Source of the DNA: an uncultured Muribaculaceae bacterium
Lineage (GTDB): Bacteria > Bacteroidota > Bacteroidia > Bacteroidales > Muribaculaceae
Length of the DNA stretch: 64,000 nucleotides
Direction: 5' to 3'
Assembly: GCA_934661195.1 (NCBI GenBank)
Contig: CAKUJD010000009.1
Span: 1-64,000, forward strand
In this document: piece after piece, positions 43,629 to 52,877 of the stretch
How the letters are laid out: each line of letters opens with the position of its first letter
How positions within the stretch are numbered: position 1 is the first letter of the stretch
The notes under the pieces: model-generated
What the model saw: only the letters and a program-made list of their open reading frames with translations
Told to the model about the DNA's origin: nothing
Database searches by the model: none
Made by a program: the position numbers and the translations under genes

Positions 43629-44957
43629 ATGAGAATGAATTGGGACTCTTTGATATGCGACACGCGCCTCGGCCTGGAGGATTATGGCAGCGAAGGCCGC
43701 CGCGGCGGGGTGCGCAGCGAGTTTGAGCGCGACTTCGACCGCCTGGTGTTTTCATCACCATTCCGCCGGCTGCAAAACAAGACTCAGGTGTTCCCGCTGC
43801 CGGGCAGCATATTTGTGCACAACCGCCTCACCCACAGCCTTGAGGTGTCGTGCGTGGGCCGCTCGCTGGCCAACGAGATTGTGCAGCGCCTCATGGCGCG
43901 CCACAACGGCTGCAGCGGCAAACTGATGCGGCTGGGCGAGATTGTGGCCGCCGCCTGCCTGGCCCACGATCTGGGCAATCCGCCGTTTGGCCACTCGGGC
44001 GAGCGCACCATATGCGCCTTTTTCAGCGAGGGGCCAGGATTGGATCTCAAAAGCAGGCTCACGCCCGAGCAGTGGGACGACTTGACGCGCTTTGAGGGCA
44101 ATGCCAACAGTTTCCGCACCCTCGTGCACCAGTTCCGCGGCCGCCGCCCCGGTGGCTTTGCCATGACCTACTCCACGCTGGCCTCCATAGTCAAATACCC
44201 CTACTCGTCGTCGCAGGCCGGCGGCAACGGCAAGTTTGGCTTCTTCACCACCGAGAGCCGCACCTTCGAGCGCATCGCCTCGCGCCTGGGGCTCGTCAAG
44301 CTTGGCCCGCTGCGCTACTGCCGCCACCCGCTGGTGTATATGGTGGAGGCGGCCGACGACATCTGCTACCAGGTGATGGACATCGAAGACGCCCACAAAC
44401 TTAAAATTCTGGGTACGGCCGAGACCATCGACCTGCTGACCTCATTTTTCAGCAGCGACGACCGCCGCCACCAGCGCAGCGTGATGGAGGGCGTGGCCGA
44501 CCCCAACGAGAAGGTGGCCTATCTGCGCTCGTGCATAGTGGGCTTGTTGGTGAGGGAGTGCGCCGAGGCCTTTATGGCACACGAGGACGAAATAATGGAG
44601 GGCCGCTTCGAGGGCTCGCTCATTGGCCACATCAGCCCGCAGGCCGCCGATGGCTACAGCCGCTGCAGCCGCACGGCCTATTCGCGCATCTACTGCGCCA
44701 ACTATGTGGTCGACGTCGACTTGGCGGGCAACCGCATCATCAGCCTGCTGCTCAACAAGCTCACTGATGCTGTGCTGCACCCCGAGCGCAACTACTCGCG
44801 CCTGCTGCTCAGCAAATTCCCATCGCAATACGATGTGGCCGCGCCCACGGTGTTCGAAAAGGTGCAGGCCGTGCTCGACCACATCAGCGCCATGACCGAT
44901 GTGTATGCCCTCAACCTCTACCGCCAGCTCGACGGCATCAGTCTGCCCACCGTGTAA
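43629..44957 (+). CDS. dgt: dGTP triphosphohydrolase-like HD protein
   Basis: 442 residues. HD-domain phosphohydrolase motifs: FSSPFRRLQNKTQVFP at the start, NRLTHSLEVS (first His), then ACLAHDLGNPPFGHSGE with the HD pair and ADDICYQVMDIEDAH later. The family hydrolyses dGTP or other dNTPs to deoxynucleoside and tripolyphosphate and so tunes dNTP pools. Length suits the bacterial dGTPase type-1 or type-2 families. A strong inverted repeat follows its stop. The neighbouring dut at 37.9 kb also acts on dNTPs but is in another unit. Confidence 0.92.
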   Translation: MRMNWDSLICDTRLGLEDYGSEGRRGGVRSEFERDFDRLVFSSPFRRLQNKTQVFPLPGSIFVHNRLTHSLEVSCVGRSLANEIVQRLMARHNGCSGKLMRLGEIVAAACLAHDLGNPPFGHSGERTICAFFSEGPGLDLKSRLTPEQWDDLTRFEGNANSFRTLVHQFRGRRPGGFAMTYSTLASIVKYPYSSSQAGGNGKFGFFTTESRTFERIASRLGLVKLGPLRYCRHPLVYMVEAADDICYQVMDIEDAHKLKILGTAETIDLLTSFFSSDDRRHQRSVMEGVADPNEKVAYLRSCIVGLLVRECAEAFMAHEDEIMEGRFEGSLIGHISPQAADGYSRCSRTAYSRIYCANYVVDVDLAGNRIISLLLNKLTDAVLHPERNYSRLLLSKFPSQYDVAAPTVFEKVQAVLDHISAMTDVYALNLYRQLDGISLPTV

Positions 44958-44984
44958 CGGTGGCACAGGCAAAAAAATAGCGCG

Positions 44985-45047
44985 GCAAAGGCTTCGTCGC
45001 CACTTCCTCGGCATTTGGCATGAGGGCTGGGCTGACGAAGCCTTTGC
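44985..45047. terminator. 14-bp perfect inverted repeat between converging dgt and HU genes
   Basis: Arms gcaaaggcttcgtc (44985-44998) and gacgaagcctttgc (45034-45047) around a 35-nt loop. No T-run, so a terminator role is possible but unproven; it may instead stabilise 3' ends. Confidence 0.5.
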
Positions 45048-45103
45048 TGCGCATAGGCGTGCGGCCATTGAGGCTGCATGCCGGGCATCGGGTGGATTTC
45101 TTC

Positions 45104-45379
45104 TTATTTGTTCACCTTCTCGGCCAGCTCGGCACCGGCTTTGAACTTAGCCACCTTCTTAGCGGCGATAGTCACCTTCTCCTTTGTGCGGGGGTTGATG
45201 CCTTCGCGAGCGGGACGCTCGTTCACGCTGAATGTGCCGAAGCCCACCAGAGCCACTTTGTCGCCCTCAACCAGGGCATTGCTTATGGCGTTGATAGTGG
45301 CCTCGAGGGCAGCTTTTGCTTCTGCCTTTGTCAGCTTGGCTTCGCTGGCAATAGCGTTGACTAATTCTGTCTTGTTCAT
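45104..45379 (-). CDS. HU-family DNA-binding protein
   Basis: 91 residues, the length of a classic HU subunit. Starts MNKTELVNAIASEAKLTKAEA and carries the beta-arm signature VGFGTFSVNERPAREGINPRT followed by KVTIAAKKVAKFKAG. HU bends and compacts DNA and assists replication and recombination. Monocistronic, with a good promoter; converges on dgt. The specific paralogue (HupA or HupB type) cannot be told. Confidence 0.97.
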   Translation of the reverse strand: MNKTELVNAIASEAKLTKAEAKAALEATINAISNALVEGDKVALVGFGTFSVNERPAREGINPRTKEKVTIAAKKVAKFKAGAELAEKVNK

Positions 45380-45431
45380 AATGATTTGCTTTTTAATTGA
45401 ATAATAAAAGTTTCTTAGGCGTTAAATATCG

Positions 45432-45462
45432 CAAATATATAGCATTGATTTTTTTCGGCAAA
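45432..45462 (-). promoter_or_regulatory. Promoter of the HU gene
   Basis: Minus strand TATATTTG (45432-45439) with TTTG (45459-45462) at 19-nt spacing. Confidence 0.7.
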
Positions 45463-45544
45463 GAATATTCCTAAAAAAAAACAATTTTTGCCGCATTTTG
45501 CCGTAATAGCCGCCGCATAGTGGCGTTATGCCCCCTTTTTTCAC

Positions 45545-45552
45545 TACTTTTG
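45545..45552 (+). promoter_or_regulatory. -7 box of the rhomboid operon
   Basis: TACTTTTG fits TAnnTTTG, about 110 nt before the ATG at 45662. Confidence 0.5.
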
Positions 45553-45661
45553 CACCAAGGCTGGCGCCGTGTCTCCGTGTGAGGGCTGCCGTGGCGTGCC
45601 GGCCCGATGAAAACAAGTAACGAAACAATAAAATTCTCAAGAAAACAATCATCTCAGAGTT

Positions 45662-46438
45662 ATGACATCTAACCGCGGTTCTTTTTTAAGCAATATGCCT
45701 CCGGTCACTAAAAACCTGCTGTGCATCAACGTGCTCGTGTGGCTCGCCACAATGCTGCTGGGCACTGGCAGCATAGGCTTGGGCATCATCGACATTCCGC
45801 GCTACCTGGGGCTGCACTTCTGGCTCGCCCCGCAGTTCAACCCAGCGCAGCTCGTCACCTATATGTTTTTGCACGACAGCTCAAGTCTGCAAGGCGGCAT
45901 CACCCACCTGTTTTTCAACATGTTCTCGCTGTGGATGTTCGGCTCGCTGCTCGAGCGGGTGCTTGGCTCCAAGCGCTATCTGTTCTACTACCTGTCGTGC
46001 GGCGTTGGAGCCGGTCTGGTGCAGGAGTTGTGGTGGCAGCTGTCATGGTCCGATATGCTGGCCGAGATTCTGGCCATGCAGGGAGTGCCTTCTTCTCAGG
46101 TGGGCAGCATAGTGTCGGCCTGGCAGCATAGCGGTGAAATCAGCCAGTTTTTCAATCAGCTGGTCACCGTCGGAGCCTCAGGCGCCGTGTTTGGCATTCT
46201 GCTGGCTTTTGGCATGCTTTTCCCGAATTTGCCCATGTACATCATTCCATTCCCGTTCCCCATCAAGGCCAAGTGGATGGTGCTGGGCTACGGCCTTGTG
46301 GAACTGGCCTTCGGCGTTACAGGTGCTGTGGCCGGTGTGGCCCATTTCGCCCATTTGGGAGGAATGCTGTTCGGATTCATCATGATAATGGTGTGGAAGC
46401 GCAAAGGCACGATAGGAGGGGGCAATGGCATTTACTGA
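45662..46438 (+). CDS. Rhomboid-family intramembrane serine protease 1
   Basis: 258 residues with six or so membrane helices. Catalytic serine in GASGAVFG (Ser173) and catalytic histidine in AHLGG (His231); loop 1 has the HLFFNMFSLWMFG pattern. The family cleaves single-span membrane proteins inside the bilayer. It overlaps the next rhomboid gene by 14 nt, so the two are translated together. Their substrates are unknown. A shared operon with an endonuclease/phosphatase-fold protein follows. Confidence 0.92.
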   Translation: MTSNRGSFLSNMPPVTKNLLCINVLVWLATMLLGTGSIGLGIIDIPRYLGLHFWLAPQFNPAQLVTYMFLHDSSSLQGGITHLFFNMFSLWMFGSLLERVLGSKRYLFYYLSCGVGAGLVQELWWQLSWSDMLAEILAMQGVPSSQVGSIVSAWQHSGEISQFFNQLVTVGASGAVFGILLAFGMLFPNLPMYIIPFPFPIKAKWMVLGYGLVELAFGVTGAVAGVAHFAHLGGMLFGFIMIMVWKRKGTIGGGNGIY

Positions 46439-47315
46439 CGGATTGCTGGCCCGTTTCCGCTCGGGCTCGATGCTCATCAAGATAATATACGTCAACGTGG
46501 CGGTGTTTGTGCTGCTGCGCCTGGCGGTGATTGCCGCCGCGCTGCTCGGCATCGACTCGCAGGCGGTGCTGCAGGCGGTGGAGGTGCCGTCGCAGGCTGC
46601 AGTGCTGCTGCGCCGCCCGTGGACGCTGATAGCCTACATGGTGTCGCACTACGGTGTGCTGCACCTGCTCTTCAACATGCTGTGGCTCTACTGGCTGGGG
46701 CAGATGTTTCTCGACTACTTCACGGCCAAGCAGCTCACGGGGCTGTATGTGCTGGGCGGCCTTGGCGGCGCTCTGCTCTATGTGGCCGCAGGCAGCCTGC
46801 TGCCCGTCATGCGCCAGCAGCCGGGCATGCTCATTGGCGCCTCGGCGGCGGTGCTGGCCGTGGTGGTGGCTGTGGCTGTGGCCGCGCCCAACCGCGCTGT
46901 GTGCCTGTTCCTCATAGGCGATGTGCCGCTTAAGTGGGTGGCAGCTGCCACATTGCTCCTCGACCTGCTGAGCATGGAGGTGGGCAACGCCGGCGGCCAC
47001 ATAGCCCACCTGGGCGGTGCCGCCGTGGGCCTTGCCTACGGCCTGGCCATGCGCAGCGGCCACGACATCACTGCCTGGCTCAACTCTGCCATCGATGCCG
47101 TGTGCACCCTGCTCAAGCCCCGCAAAAGCACCCGCAAGGGCGTGGGCTCACCAGTGGGCGGACGCAGCTACCGCAAGGCGGCCTCGCAGCCACAAAACGG
47201 CCCAACCGAGGCCGAGATCGACGCCGTGCTCGACAAAATCAAGCGGTCGGGCTACAGCGCCCTCACCGATGCCGAGCGCGACACGCTGTTTCGCGCCTCA
47301 TCGAAACGCAATTGA
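46425..47315 (+). CDS. Rhomboid-family intramembrane serine protease 2
   Basis: 296 residues. Catalytic serine in GASAAVLA (Ser140), histidine in AHLGG (His195), and loop HLLFNMLWLYWLG; six helices. After the membrane part comes a cytoplasmic tail of about 80 residues (KPRKSTRKG...PTEAEIDAVLDKIKRSGYSALTDAERDTLF), matching a small helical domain common in Bacteroidota rhomboids. GASAAV in place of GASGAV is a mild change at the active-site loop. Overlaps rhomboid 1 by 14 nt; endonuclease-like gene starts 20 nt later. Confidence 0.91.
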   Translation: MAFTDGLLARFRSGSMLIKIIYVNVAVFVLLRLAVIAAALLGIDSQAVLQAVEVPSQAAVLLRRPWTLIAYMVSHYGVLHLLFNMLWLYWLGQMFLDYFTAKQLTGLYVLGGLGGALLYVAAGSLLPVMRQQPGMLIGASAAVLAVVVAVAVAAPNRAVCLFLIGDVPLKWVAAATLLLDLLSMEVGNAGGHIAHLGGAAVGLAYGLAMRSGHDITAWLNSAIDAVCTLLKPRKSTRKGVGSPVGGRSYRKAASQPQNGPTEAEIDAVLDKIKRSGYSALTDAERDTLFRASSKRN

Positions 47316-47335
47316 ATGGTGTTTTAACATAAAGC

Positions 47336-48529
47336 ATGATTTTGAGCAGCAAAAGCAACAGTCACAGCCGCAAGGCAATCAATGGCATGGTGGCCCTTTG
47401 GCAAGTGGCCGCCTGGATGCTCACCGCAGCACTGGCCGCGGCCATGGTGGCGGGAGCCTATGGCGGTTGCCTCGACCCGCGCCGCCACTCGGCTCTGTGG
47501 TCGCTCTGCACGCTGGCCTTTCCGCTGGTGCTGGCCGCAGTGCTTGTGGCTGTTGCCGCATGGGCGCTTCTGCGCCGCTGGGGCAGGGTGGCTGTGCTTG
47601 CGGTGGCCGTGGTGGTGTCGTGGCCTATGGTGCGGGTCACAGCTCCCGTCAATTTGGCTTCGCGCGGCGACGCTGACTCCACCCGCAGCTTCAGGCTGCT
47701 CACCTTCAATGTGATGAACCACGGCACCTACGACGGCACGCAAAAGGAGCGCAACCCCAGCATGGACTACATTCTTAGCCAGGACGCCGACCTCGTGCTG
47801 CTGCAAGAGGCCGCCGTGGTCGACAGCAACTTCCTCGACCTGCCCTCGATAAAGATGATGAAACCCGAGCTGCTGCGCCGCTATCCCTACCGTTCACGCG
47901 GCTATCACGACCAGGTGCTGCTGTCGAAATATCCCTTCAAAGCGGTCGATAACGCCACCATAGGCCGCGGCGTGATTGAGCCCGACGAGCAGGCCACACT
48001 CTACCGCTTCTATGCCAAGGTCTACGATGTGCAGATGCCCCATGGGCAGCAGTTGAGGCTGGTGAACGTGCACTTGCAGTCGATAGGGCTCACCAGCGAC
48101 GACAAGGACCTCTATATGCGGCTCACGCGCCTCGACGAGGGCATGGGCTCGCGCCGTGAGATGCGCGCCGTGAAGCATTCGCTCATCGACAAGCTGAGCT
48201 TTGCGTTCCGCCGCCGCGCAGCTGCTGCTTGGAATCTGCGACGCGTGCTCGACGCCAGTCCCGGCAACGTGATCTTGGCCGGCGACTTCAACGACACTCC
48301 CGGCTCGTATGCCTACCGCACCATACGCGGCGGCGACATGGCCGACGCCTGGGCCGACTGCGCCCTCGGGCCCACCTACACCTTCCACGCCAACCGCCTC
48401 TACTTCCACATCGACCAGGTGCTGTATCGCGGCAGCCTCAAGGCGGTGTCGATTAAGCGCGACCGCGCTGGCGACAGCGACCACTACCCGCTTGTGGCTG
48501 AATTCGAGTGGGCGCCGCCCGGACGGTGA
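47336..48529 (+). CDS. Membrane-tethered endonuclease/exonuclease/phosphatase-fold protein
   Basis: 397 residues. Three N-terminal membrane helices (about 10-105) precede an endonuclease/exonuclease/phosphatase domain: LLTFNVMNHGTYDG, DLVLLQEAA, LVNVHLQSIGL, VILAGDFNDTPGSYAYR and SDHYPLVAEF carry the expected Asn, Glu, Asp/Asn and Asp/His residues. The catalytic domain should face the periplasm or cytoplasm depending on topology. Members cleave phosphodiesters in nucleic acids, phosphoinositides or sphingolipids; the substrate here is unknown. Follows the rhomboid pair, an order common in Bacteroidales. Confidence 0.88.
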   Translation: MILSSKSNSHSRKAINGMVALWQVAAWMLTAALAAAMVAGAYGGCLDPRRHSALWSLCTLAFPLVLAAVLVAVAAWALLRRWGRVAVLAVAVVVSWPMVRVTAPVNLASRGDADSTRSFRLLTFNVMNHGTYDGTQKERNPSMDYILSQDADLVLLQEAAVVDSNFLDLPSIKMMKPELLRRYPYRSRGYHDQVLLSKYPFKAVDNATIGRGVIEPDEQATLYRFYAKVYDVQMPHGQQLRLVNVHLQSIGLTSDDKDLYMRLTRLDEGMGSRREMRAVKHSLIDKLSFAFRRRAAAAWNLRRVLDASPGNVILAGDFNDTPGSYAYRTIRGGDMADAWADCALGPTYTFHANRLYFHIDQVLYRGSLKAVSIKRDRAGDSDHYPLVAEFEWAPPGR

Positions 48530-48579
48530 ATCAACGACAACAGACAACACACAATACTCACAGATAAAGTTTTTTATAT

Positions 48580-50703
48580 ATGAGAAAGTTATTTTTATCA
48601 ACCGCCGCCGCATGCTGCCTCGCTCTGGTGGCAAGCGGCGCTAACAAGAAGAACGTGAAGCATCAAAATCCGTTCATGGCGACATATGCCACGCAATATG
48701 GCATCCCGCCATTCGACAAAATCACCATCGCCGACTATTTGCCCGCCCTCAAGGCCGGCATCGAGCAGCACAACGAGGAAATCAGCGCAATAGTGGCGCA
48801 GCGCTCGCGCGCCGACTTCGACAACACCGTGCTGGCTCTCGACAACAGTGGCGAGCTGTTCAACAAGGTGGCATACGTCTACTATGCCCTGTGCGAGAGC
48901 GACAACACGCCTGAAATGCAGAAACTCTCGGAACAGATTGCCCCCATGCTCACCGCGCACAACGATGAGATTTACATGAACGAGGGGCTGTTTCAGCGCA
49001 TCAAGGCCGTGCACGACAATGCCCAGAAGCTGGGTCTCACCAAGGTGCAGCTGCGCCTCACCGACAAGTACTACAAGCGCTTCGTGCGCAATGGAGCCCT
49101 GCTCACCGAGGCCCAGAAGGACACCCTCAAGGACATCAACAAGCGCCAGGCCGCGCTCGAACTCTCGTTTACCAACAACGTTATGCACGAGATCGCCAAC
49201 AACGTGATCCTGGTCGACGACAAGGCGCGCCTCAGCGGCCTCTCGCAGCAGACCATCGACGATGCAGCCGCCCTTGCCGCCAAGCGCGGCGAGCAGGGCA
49301 AGTGGGCCTTCACCGCCAGCGGCGCCACACGCCTGGCTGTGCTCACCAGCGCCGACGACCGCGCCCTGCGCCAGCAGATGTATGAGACCTACACCAACAC
49401 CGCCAGCCGCGGCAATGAGTGGGACAACAGCAAAAACATCAACGAAATCATCCAACTGCGCCAGCAAAAGGCCCGCCTGCTGGGCTTCGAGACTTTTGCC
49501 GACTACGCACTCGACCCCGTGATGGCCAAGACCGTGGGCAACGCCGAGAAACTGCTCTACCAAATCTTCAACCCTGCAGTGGCCAAGGTGAAGGAAGAGG
49601 TGGCCGACATGCAGGCCTATGCCGACGCCCACGGCGGCAACTTCAAGATTGCACCTTGGGACTATTACTACTATGCCGAGAAGGTGAAGAAGGAGAAGTT
49701 TAACTTCAGCGAAGATGAGGTGCGCCCCTACTTTGAGCTCAACAGTGTGATTAAGAATGGCGTGTTCTACTGCGCCAACAAGCTCTACGGCCTCACATTC
49801 ACCGAACTTAAGAAAGCCCCGAAATACAATCCCGAGGTCACCGTGTATGACGTGAAGGACGCCAACGGCAAGCACTTGGCCGTGTTCATGACCGACTACT
49901 TCCCCCGCGCCACCAAGGCCCAGGGCGCATGGATGAGCGAGCTCAACTCGGAGTATAACTACGAGGGCAAGAGCGAGCGCCCCATTGTGTACAACGTGGC
50001 CAGCTTCACTCCCGCCACCAAGAGCATGCCGTCGCTGCTCACAATCGACGAGGTGCAGACGGCCTTCCACGAGTTTGGCCACGCCCTGCAGGGCATGCTC
50101 ACGCAGGCGCCGTTCCGCGGCCTTGCCGGCACCAATGTCGACCGCGACATTGTGGAGATGCATTCGCAAATCAACGAGCACTGGGCACTGCTGCCCGAGG
50201 TGCTGAAGAACTATGCCCGCCACTACAAGACGGGCGAAGTGATTCCGCAGAGCCTGGTCGACAAGGTGATCGAGACTTCTAAGTTCAACCAGGGCTTCAT
50301 GATGACCGAGCTCGTGGGCGCCGCCCTGCTCGACATAGAGTGGCACAAGCTTAACTGGTGCACCGGCATCGATGTGCGCGGCTTCGAGCGCTCGGTGGCC
50401 CGCCGCATAGGCATGCCAGCCGAGGTGCAGTTCCGCTATCGCAGCCCCTACTTCAAGCACATCTTCGACAACGACCAGTACAGCTGCGGCTACTACACCT
50501 ACCTGTGGTCGCAGGTGCTTGAGGCCGATGCCTGGGAGGTGTTCAAGAAGATGGGCCCCATGAATCCCGAGGCCGCCGCCCGCTACCGCAAGATATTCCT
50601 TGAGGCCGGCGACACCGAGGATGCCATGACGCAGTTCAAGGCCTTCACCGGCACCGACCCCGATGCCACGCCCCTGCTGCGCAACCACGGCCTCGTTGAG
50701 TAA
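48580..50703 (+). CDS. dcp: M3-family metallopeptidase (peptidyl-dipeptidase Dcp-like)
   Basis: 707 residues. Signal peptide MRKLFLSTAAACCLALVASGA, then the M3 clam-shell fold. The zinc motif HEFGH is at residues 497-501 (HEFGHALQGMLTQ), followed by GTNVDRDIVEMHSQINEHWA supplying the third ligand. The family cuts short peptides, with Dcp removing C-terminal dipeptides. The signal peptide suggests a periplasmic form. Followed by a strong terminator; 50 nt after the preceding gene, so it may be co-transcribed with it. Confidence 0.93.
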   Translation: MRKLFLSTAAACCLALVASGANKKNVKHQNPFMATYATQYGIPPFDKITIADYLPALKAGIEQHNEEISAIVAQRSRADFDNTVLALDNSGELFNKVAYVYYALCESDNTPEMQKLSEQIAPMLTAHNDEIYMNEGLFQRIKAVHDNAQKLGLTKVQLRLTDKYYKRFVRNGALLTEAQKDTLKDINKRQAALELSFTNNVMHEIANNVILVDDKARLSGLSQQTIDDAAALAAKRGEQGKWAFTASGATRLAVLTSADDRALRQQMYETYTNTASRGNEWDNSKNINEIIQLRQQKARLLGFETFADYALDPVMAKTVGNAEKLLYQIFNPAVAKVKEEVADMQAYADAHGGNFKIAPWDYYYYAEKVKKEKFNFSEDEVRPYFELNSVIKNGVFYCANKLYGLTFTELKKAPKYNPEVTVYDVKDANGKHLAVFMTDYFPRATKAQGAWMSELNSEYNYEGKSERPIVYNVASFTPATKSMPSLLTIDEVQTAFHEFGHALQGMLTQAPFRGLAGTNVDRDIVEMHSQINEHWALLPEVLKNYARHYKTGEVIPQSLVDKVIETSKFNQGFMMTELVGAALLDIEWHKLNWCTGIDVRGFERSVARRIGMPAEVQFRYRSPYFKHIFDNDQYSCGYYTYLWSQVLEADAWEVFKKMGPMNPEAAARYRKIFLEAGDTEDAMTQFKAFTGTDPDATPLLRNHGLVE

Positions 50704-50721
50704 TCACGGCTGAAAGCAAAA

Positions 50722-50768
50722 CGCACTGCGGCCCGGCTTGACACGTTTGTCAGGCCGGGCCGCTTGCT
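50722..50768. terminator. Bidirectional terminator between converging genes
   Basis: Stem gcggcccggcttgac / gtcaggccgggccgc (one bulge) around a short loop, then ttgctt; serves both flanking genes. Confidence 0.8.
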
Positions 50769-50790
50769 TATGCGCTTCAGGAGTGTGCGC

Positions 50791-52209
50791 CTATCGTTTC
50801 ATCTGCTTGGCTTGCTTCAGCTTGCTCAGCAGGCTGGGAGCAGCATTGAACTCGTTGGGCTGGAATGCCACGCACGGGAAGCCGGTGATAGAGCCGTCGG
50901 TGTCGAACTGCGCCATCACCTTCTTGTCGGCGCGGATGTAGGTGGGCAGAATGCTCACCTTTTCGTTATACGCGTATCCATTGGCTGTGAGCCAGTCTTT
51001 GATGTAGGGCGAGCGCAGCGTCTTCGACTCGTCGGCAATCACCAGCGCTGCCGCATACTTGCCGCCGTCGTCCATCAGCAGAATTTGCGGAAAGTCCTGC
51101 GAGTTGGTGGTCACTATCAGACCCAGCAAGCCGCCAAAGCCGTCGTCGGTGGTGCCGGTGAAGTAGCTCTGCTTCTTGTATTGCTCCACAGCTTCGTTTA
51201 GTGTCATGGTGCCGAAGTCGGTGAGGGGTGCGGGGAAGTCTACCGTCTCGGGCGGCACCTGGCCGCTGAGGTCGTTGTAGGCATAGTGTATGCTGGGCAT
51301 GAACGACGACGTTGCGCCTTCGGGCTTGTCCATGGCCACATAGGCCACGCATTTCATCAGGTAGTTGTAGTAGATCTGCGAGCCGTCGCTGGCGTCCTTC
51401 ATCGAGGTGTATTTGAAGCCGGTGCGGTTCAGACATGAGTCAACCTCGGCTGTGGTGGGGCGGTTCTCAAGGGTGTAATACACAGCCGCCTCTTCGAGCT
51501 TGCTCTTGGTGGCCACGTCAAACCAGTAGCGCACGCTGGCGTGCTTACTCCCGTTTTTGGCCTTGAACACATACACGCCGTTGTCGATCTTCGATGCGGT
51601 TGAGTCGAGCGTGTTGCCGCAATACTGCTCCATCAGCTCCACCAGCTCCACGGGTGCGTAGTGGCCCAGATAGGGCACTGCCAGTCCGGCCTGTGCTGCG
51701 TCGCTGAGGTCGTTGAGCCGGCCCCACGAGAAGGTGTCGTTGGTAGGGCCGGGCAGCATGTAGAATGTGCTGCCGCTCTCTTCCAGGGCCACATGGGCGT
51801 TGTCGTTGCTCTGGTTATACACCTTTATGCCATTTTGCTCGCTCTCGGCCACAAATCCGTCGGCTGCAAGACGCTTGGTCAGGGCTTCGAACTCATATTC
51901 GCCAGCATATGTGCCTTTGGCGTAGCGGTAGGTTTTTGTCTCCGGGTCGAAGCAGTAGGTGTAGCTCACCTGTGCGTTCTTAATGTTCTTCACCGCGCGC
52001 AGGTGAATGCTGTCGGTCTTCACCACCTGGAAGCCGCGGGCCGTTTCGCTTGCGCTCACCTCATCGATGGTTTTGCCGAAGTCGGTGTCTGGCAGCGCCC
52101 ACTCGCTGGGGTTCACCACAGGCTCGTCGTTTTTGTCGTTGCACGATGTGGCGGCAGGCAGCATCACTGCGGCCACAGCCAGTGCTGATAGCAATTTAGT
52201 CTTGTTCAT
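50791..52209 (-). CDS. Lipoprotein of unknown function
   Basis: 472 residues from ATG 52209 (MNKTKLLSALAVAAVMLPAATSC, Cys23, then NDKNDE as an acidic surface-export pattern). The longer open frame to 52326 crosses the promoter and is rejected. The body has no family I recognise; it shows repeated aromatic-rich segments (GFQVVKTDSIHLRAVKNI, TFYMLPGPTNDTFSW, GLTANGYA-like KDWLTANGYAYNEKVS). It is probably displayed on the cell surface. Divergent from the ECF sigma operon across a 164-nt spacer; a link to that regulon is possible but not shown. Confidence 0.72.
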   Translation of the reverse strand: MNKTKLLSALAVAAVMLPAATSCNDKNDEPVVNPSEWALPDTDFGKTIDEVSASETARGFQVVKTDSIHLRAVKNIKNAQVSYTYCFDPETKTYRYAKGTYAGEYEFEALTKRLAADGFVAESEQNGIKVYNQSNDNAHVALEESGSTFYMLPGPTNDTFSWGRLNDLSDAAQAGLAVPYLGHYAPVELVELMEQYCGNTLDSTASKIDNGVYVFKAKNGSKHASVRYWFDVATKSKLEEAAVYYTLENRPTTAEVDSCLNRTGFKYTSMKDASDGSQIYYNYLMKCVAYVAMDKPEGATSSFMPSIHYAYNDLSGQVPPETVDFPAPLTDFGTMTLNEAVEQYKKQSYFTGTTDDGFGGLLGLIVTTNSQDFPQILLMDDGGKYAAALVIADESKTLRSPYIKDWLTANGYAYNEKVSILPTYIRADKKVMAQFDTDGSITGFPCVAFQPNEFNAAPSLLSKLKQAKQMKR

Positions 52210-52261
52210 AATCAAAATCATTATAGTTTTTAATAGTGACACTTGAATTTTTTTCAAAGTG

Positions 52262-52294
52262 CAAATATAGCGCATTTCAGTTGGTTGTGGCAAT
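52262..52294 (-). promoter_or_regulatory. Promoter of the orphan lipoprotein
   Basis: Minus strand TATATTTG (52262-52269) with ATTG (52291-52294) at 21-nt spacing. Confidence 0.55.
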
Positions 52295-52319
52295 AGTTGC
52301 GGCAATTGTATAAGCTTTT

Positions 52320-52353
52320 TTTGCAATGTAACGTTACAAATGTCCTACCTTTG
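52320..52353 (+). promoter_or_regulatory. Promoter of the ECF sigma operon
   Basis: TACCTTTG (52346-52353) with TTTG (52320-52323) 22 nt upstream. Leader about 15 nt. This is the housekeeping type of promoter, not an obvious ECF site. Confidence 0.6.
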
Positions 52354-52373
52354 CGTGTTTTTAAGTGAAAGCA

Positions 52374-52877
52374 ATGGACAACGAAGCGATGACATCCACA
52401 TTCAGCCGCCTGCGCCAGCGCCTGCTGGGCATGGCGCAGCGCATCACTGGCAACGGCGACGATGCTGCCGATGCCGTGCAGGACGCATTCGCGCGGTTGT
52501 GGATGCGCCGCTCGCAGCTGCCTGGCGAGGCGGCCGAGGGAACCGCTGTGGTGGCCGTGCGCAATGCCAGCATCGATGCGGTGCGCCGCCGCAACAGCCG
52601 CCACAGTGTGCCTCTCGACACCGCCGCAGGCACTGCCGCTTGCGAGTCTGCGCCGTGGGCCGAGCGTGCCGAGGCTTATTGCCAAGTGCGCGCCATAATC
52701 GACACGCGGCTCACCGAGTCGCAGAGGCGGGTGCTGGTGATGCGCGATTTCGAGGGCCGCGGCTTCGACGAAATTGCCGAGACGCTGGGCATAAGTCCAG
52801 ACAGCGCGCGCATGCAGCTGAGCCGCGCGCGCAAGGCGGTGCGCGAGTGCTACCGCCAGCGCAAATTGGATGACTGA
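52374..52877 (+). CDS. ECF-type RNA polymerase sigma factor
   Basis: 167 residues from ATG 52374 (a GTG at 52365 is also in frame). Sigma region 2 (DDAADAVQDAFARLWMRRSQ) and region 4 (LTESQRRVLVMRDFEGRGFDEIAETLGISPDSARMQLSRARKAVRE) are clear; region 3 is absent, as in ECF factors. It directs RNA polymerase to a small regulon, usually under a partner anti-sigma factor. The next gene overlaps by 8 nt and codes a short single-span membrane protein, the candidate regulator. Confidence 0.9.
   Translation: MDNEAMTSTFSRLRQRLLGMAQRITGNGDDAADAVQDAFARLWMRRSQLPGEAAEGTAVVAVRNASIDAVRRRNSRHSVPLDTAAGTAACESAPWAERAEAYCQVRAIIDTRLTESQRRVLVMRDFEGRGFDEIAETLGISPDSARMQLSRARKAVRECYRQRKLDD

Noticed and set aside
48598..50688. 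696-codon minus-strand ORF opposite the M3 peptidase
   Set aside because: Antisense shadow; the M3 gene has an intact HEFGH motif and signal peptide.
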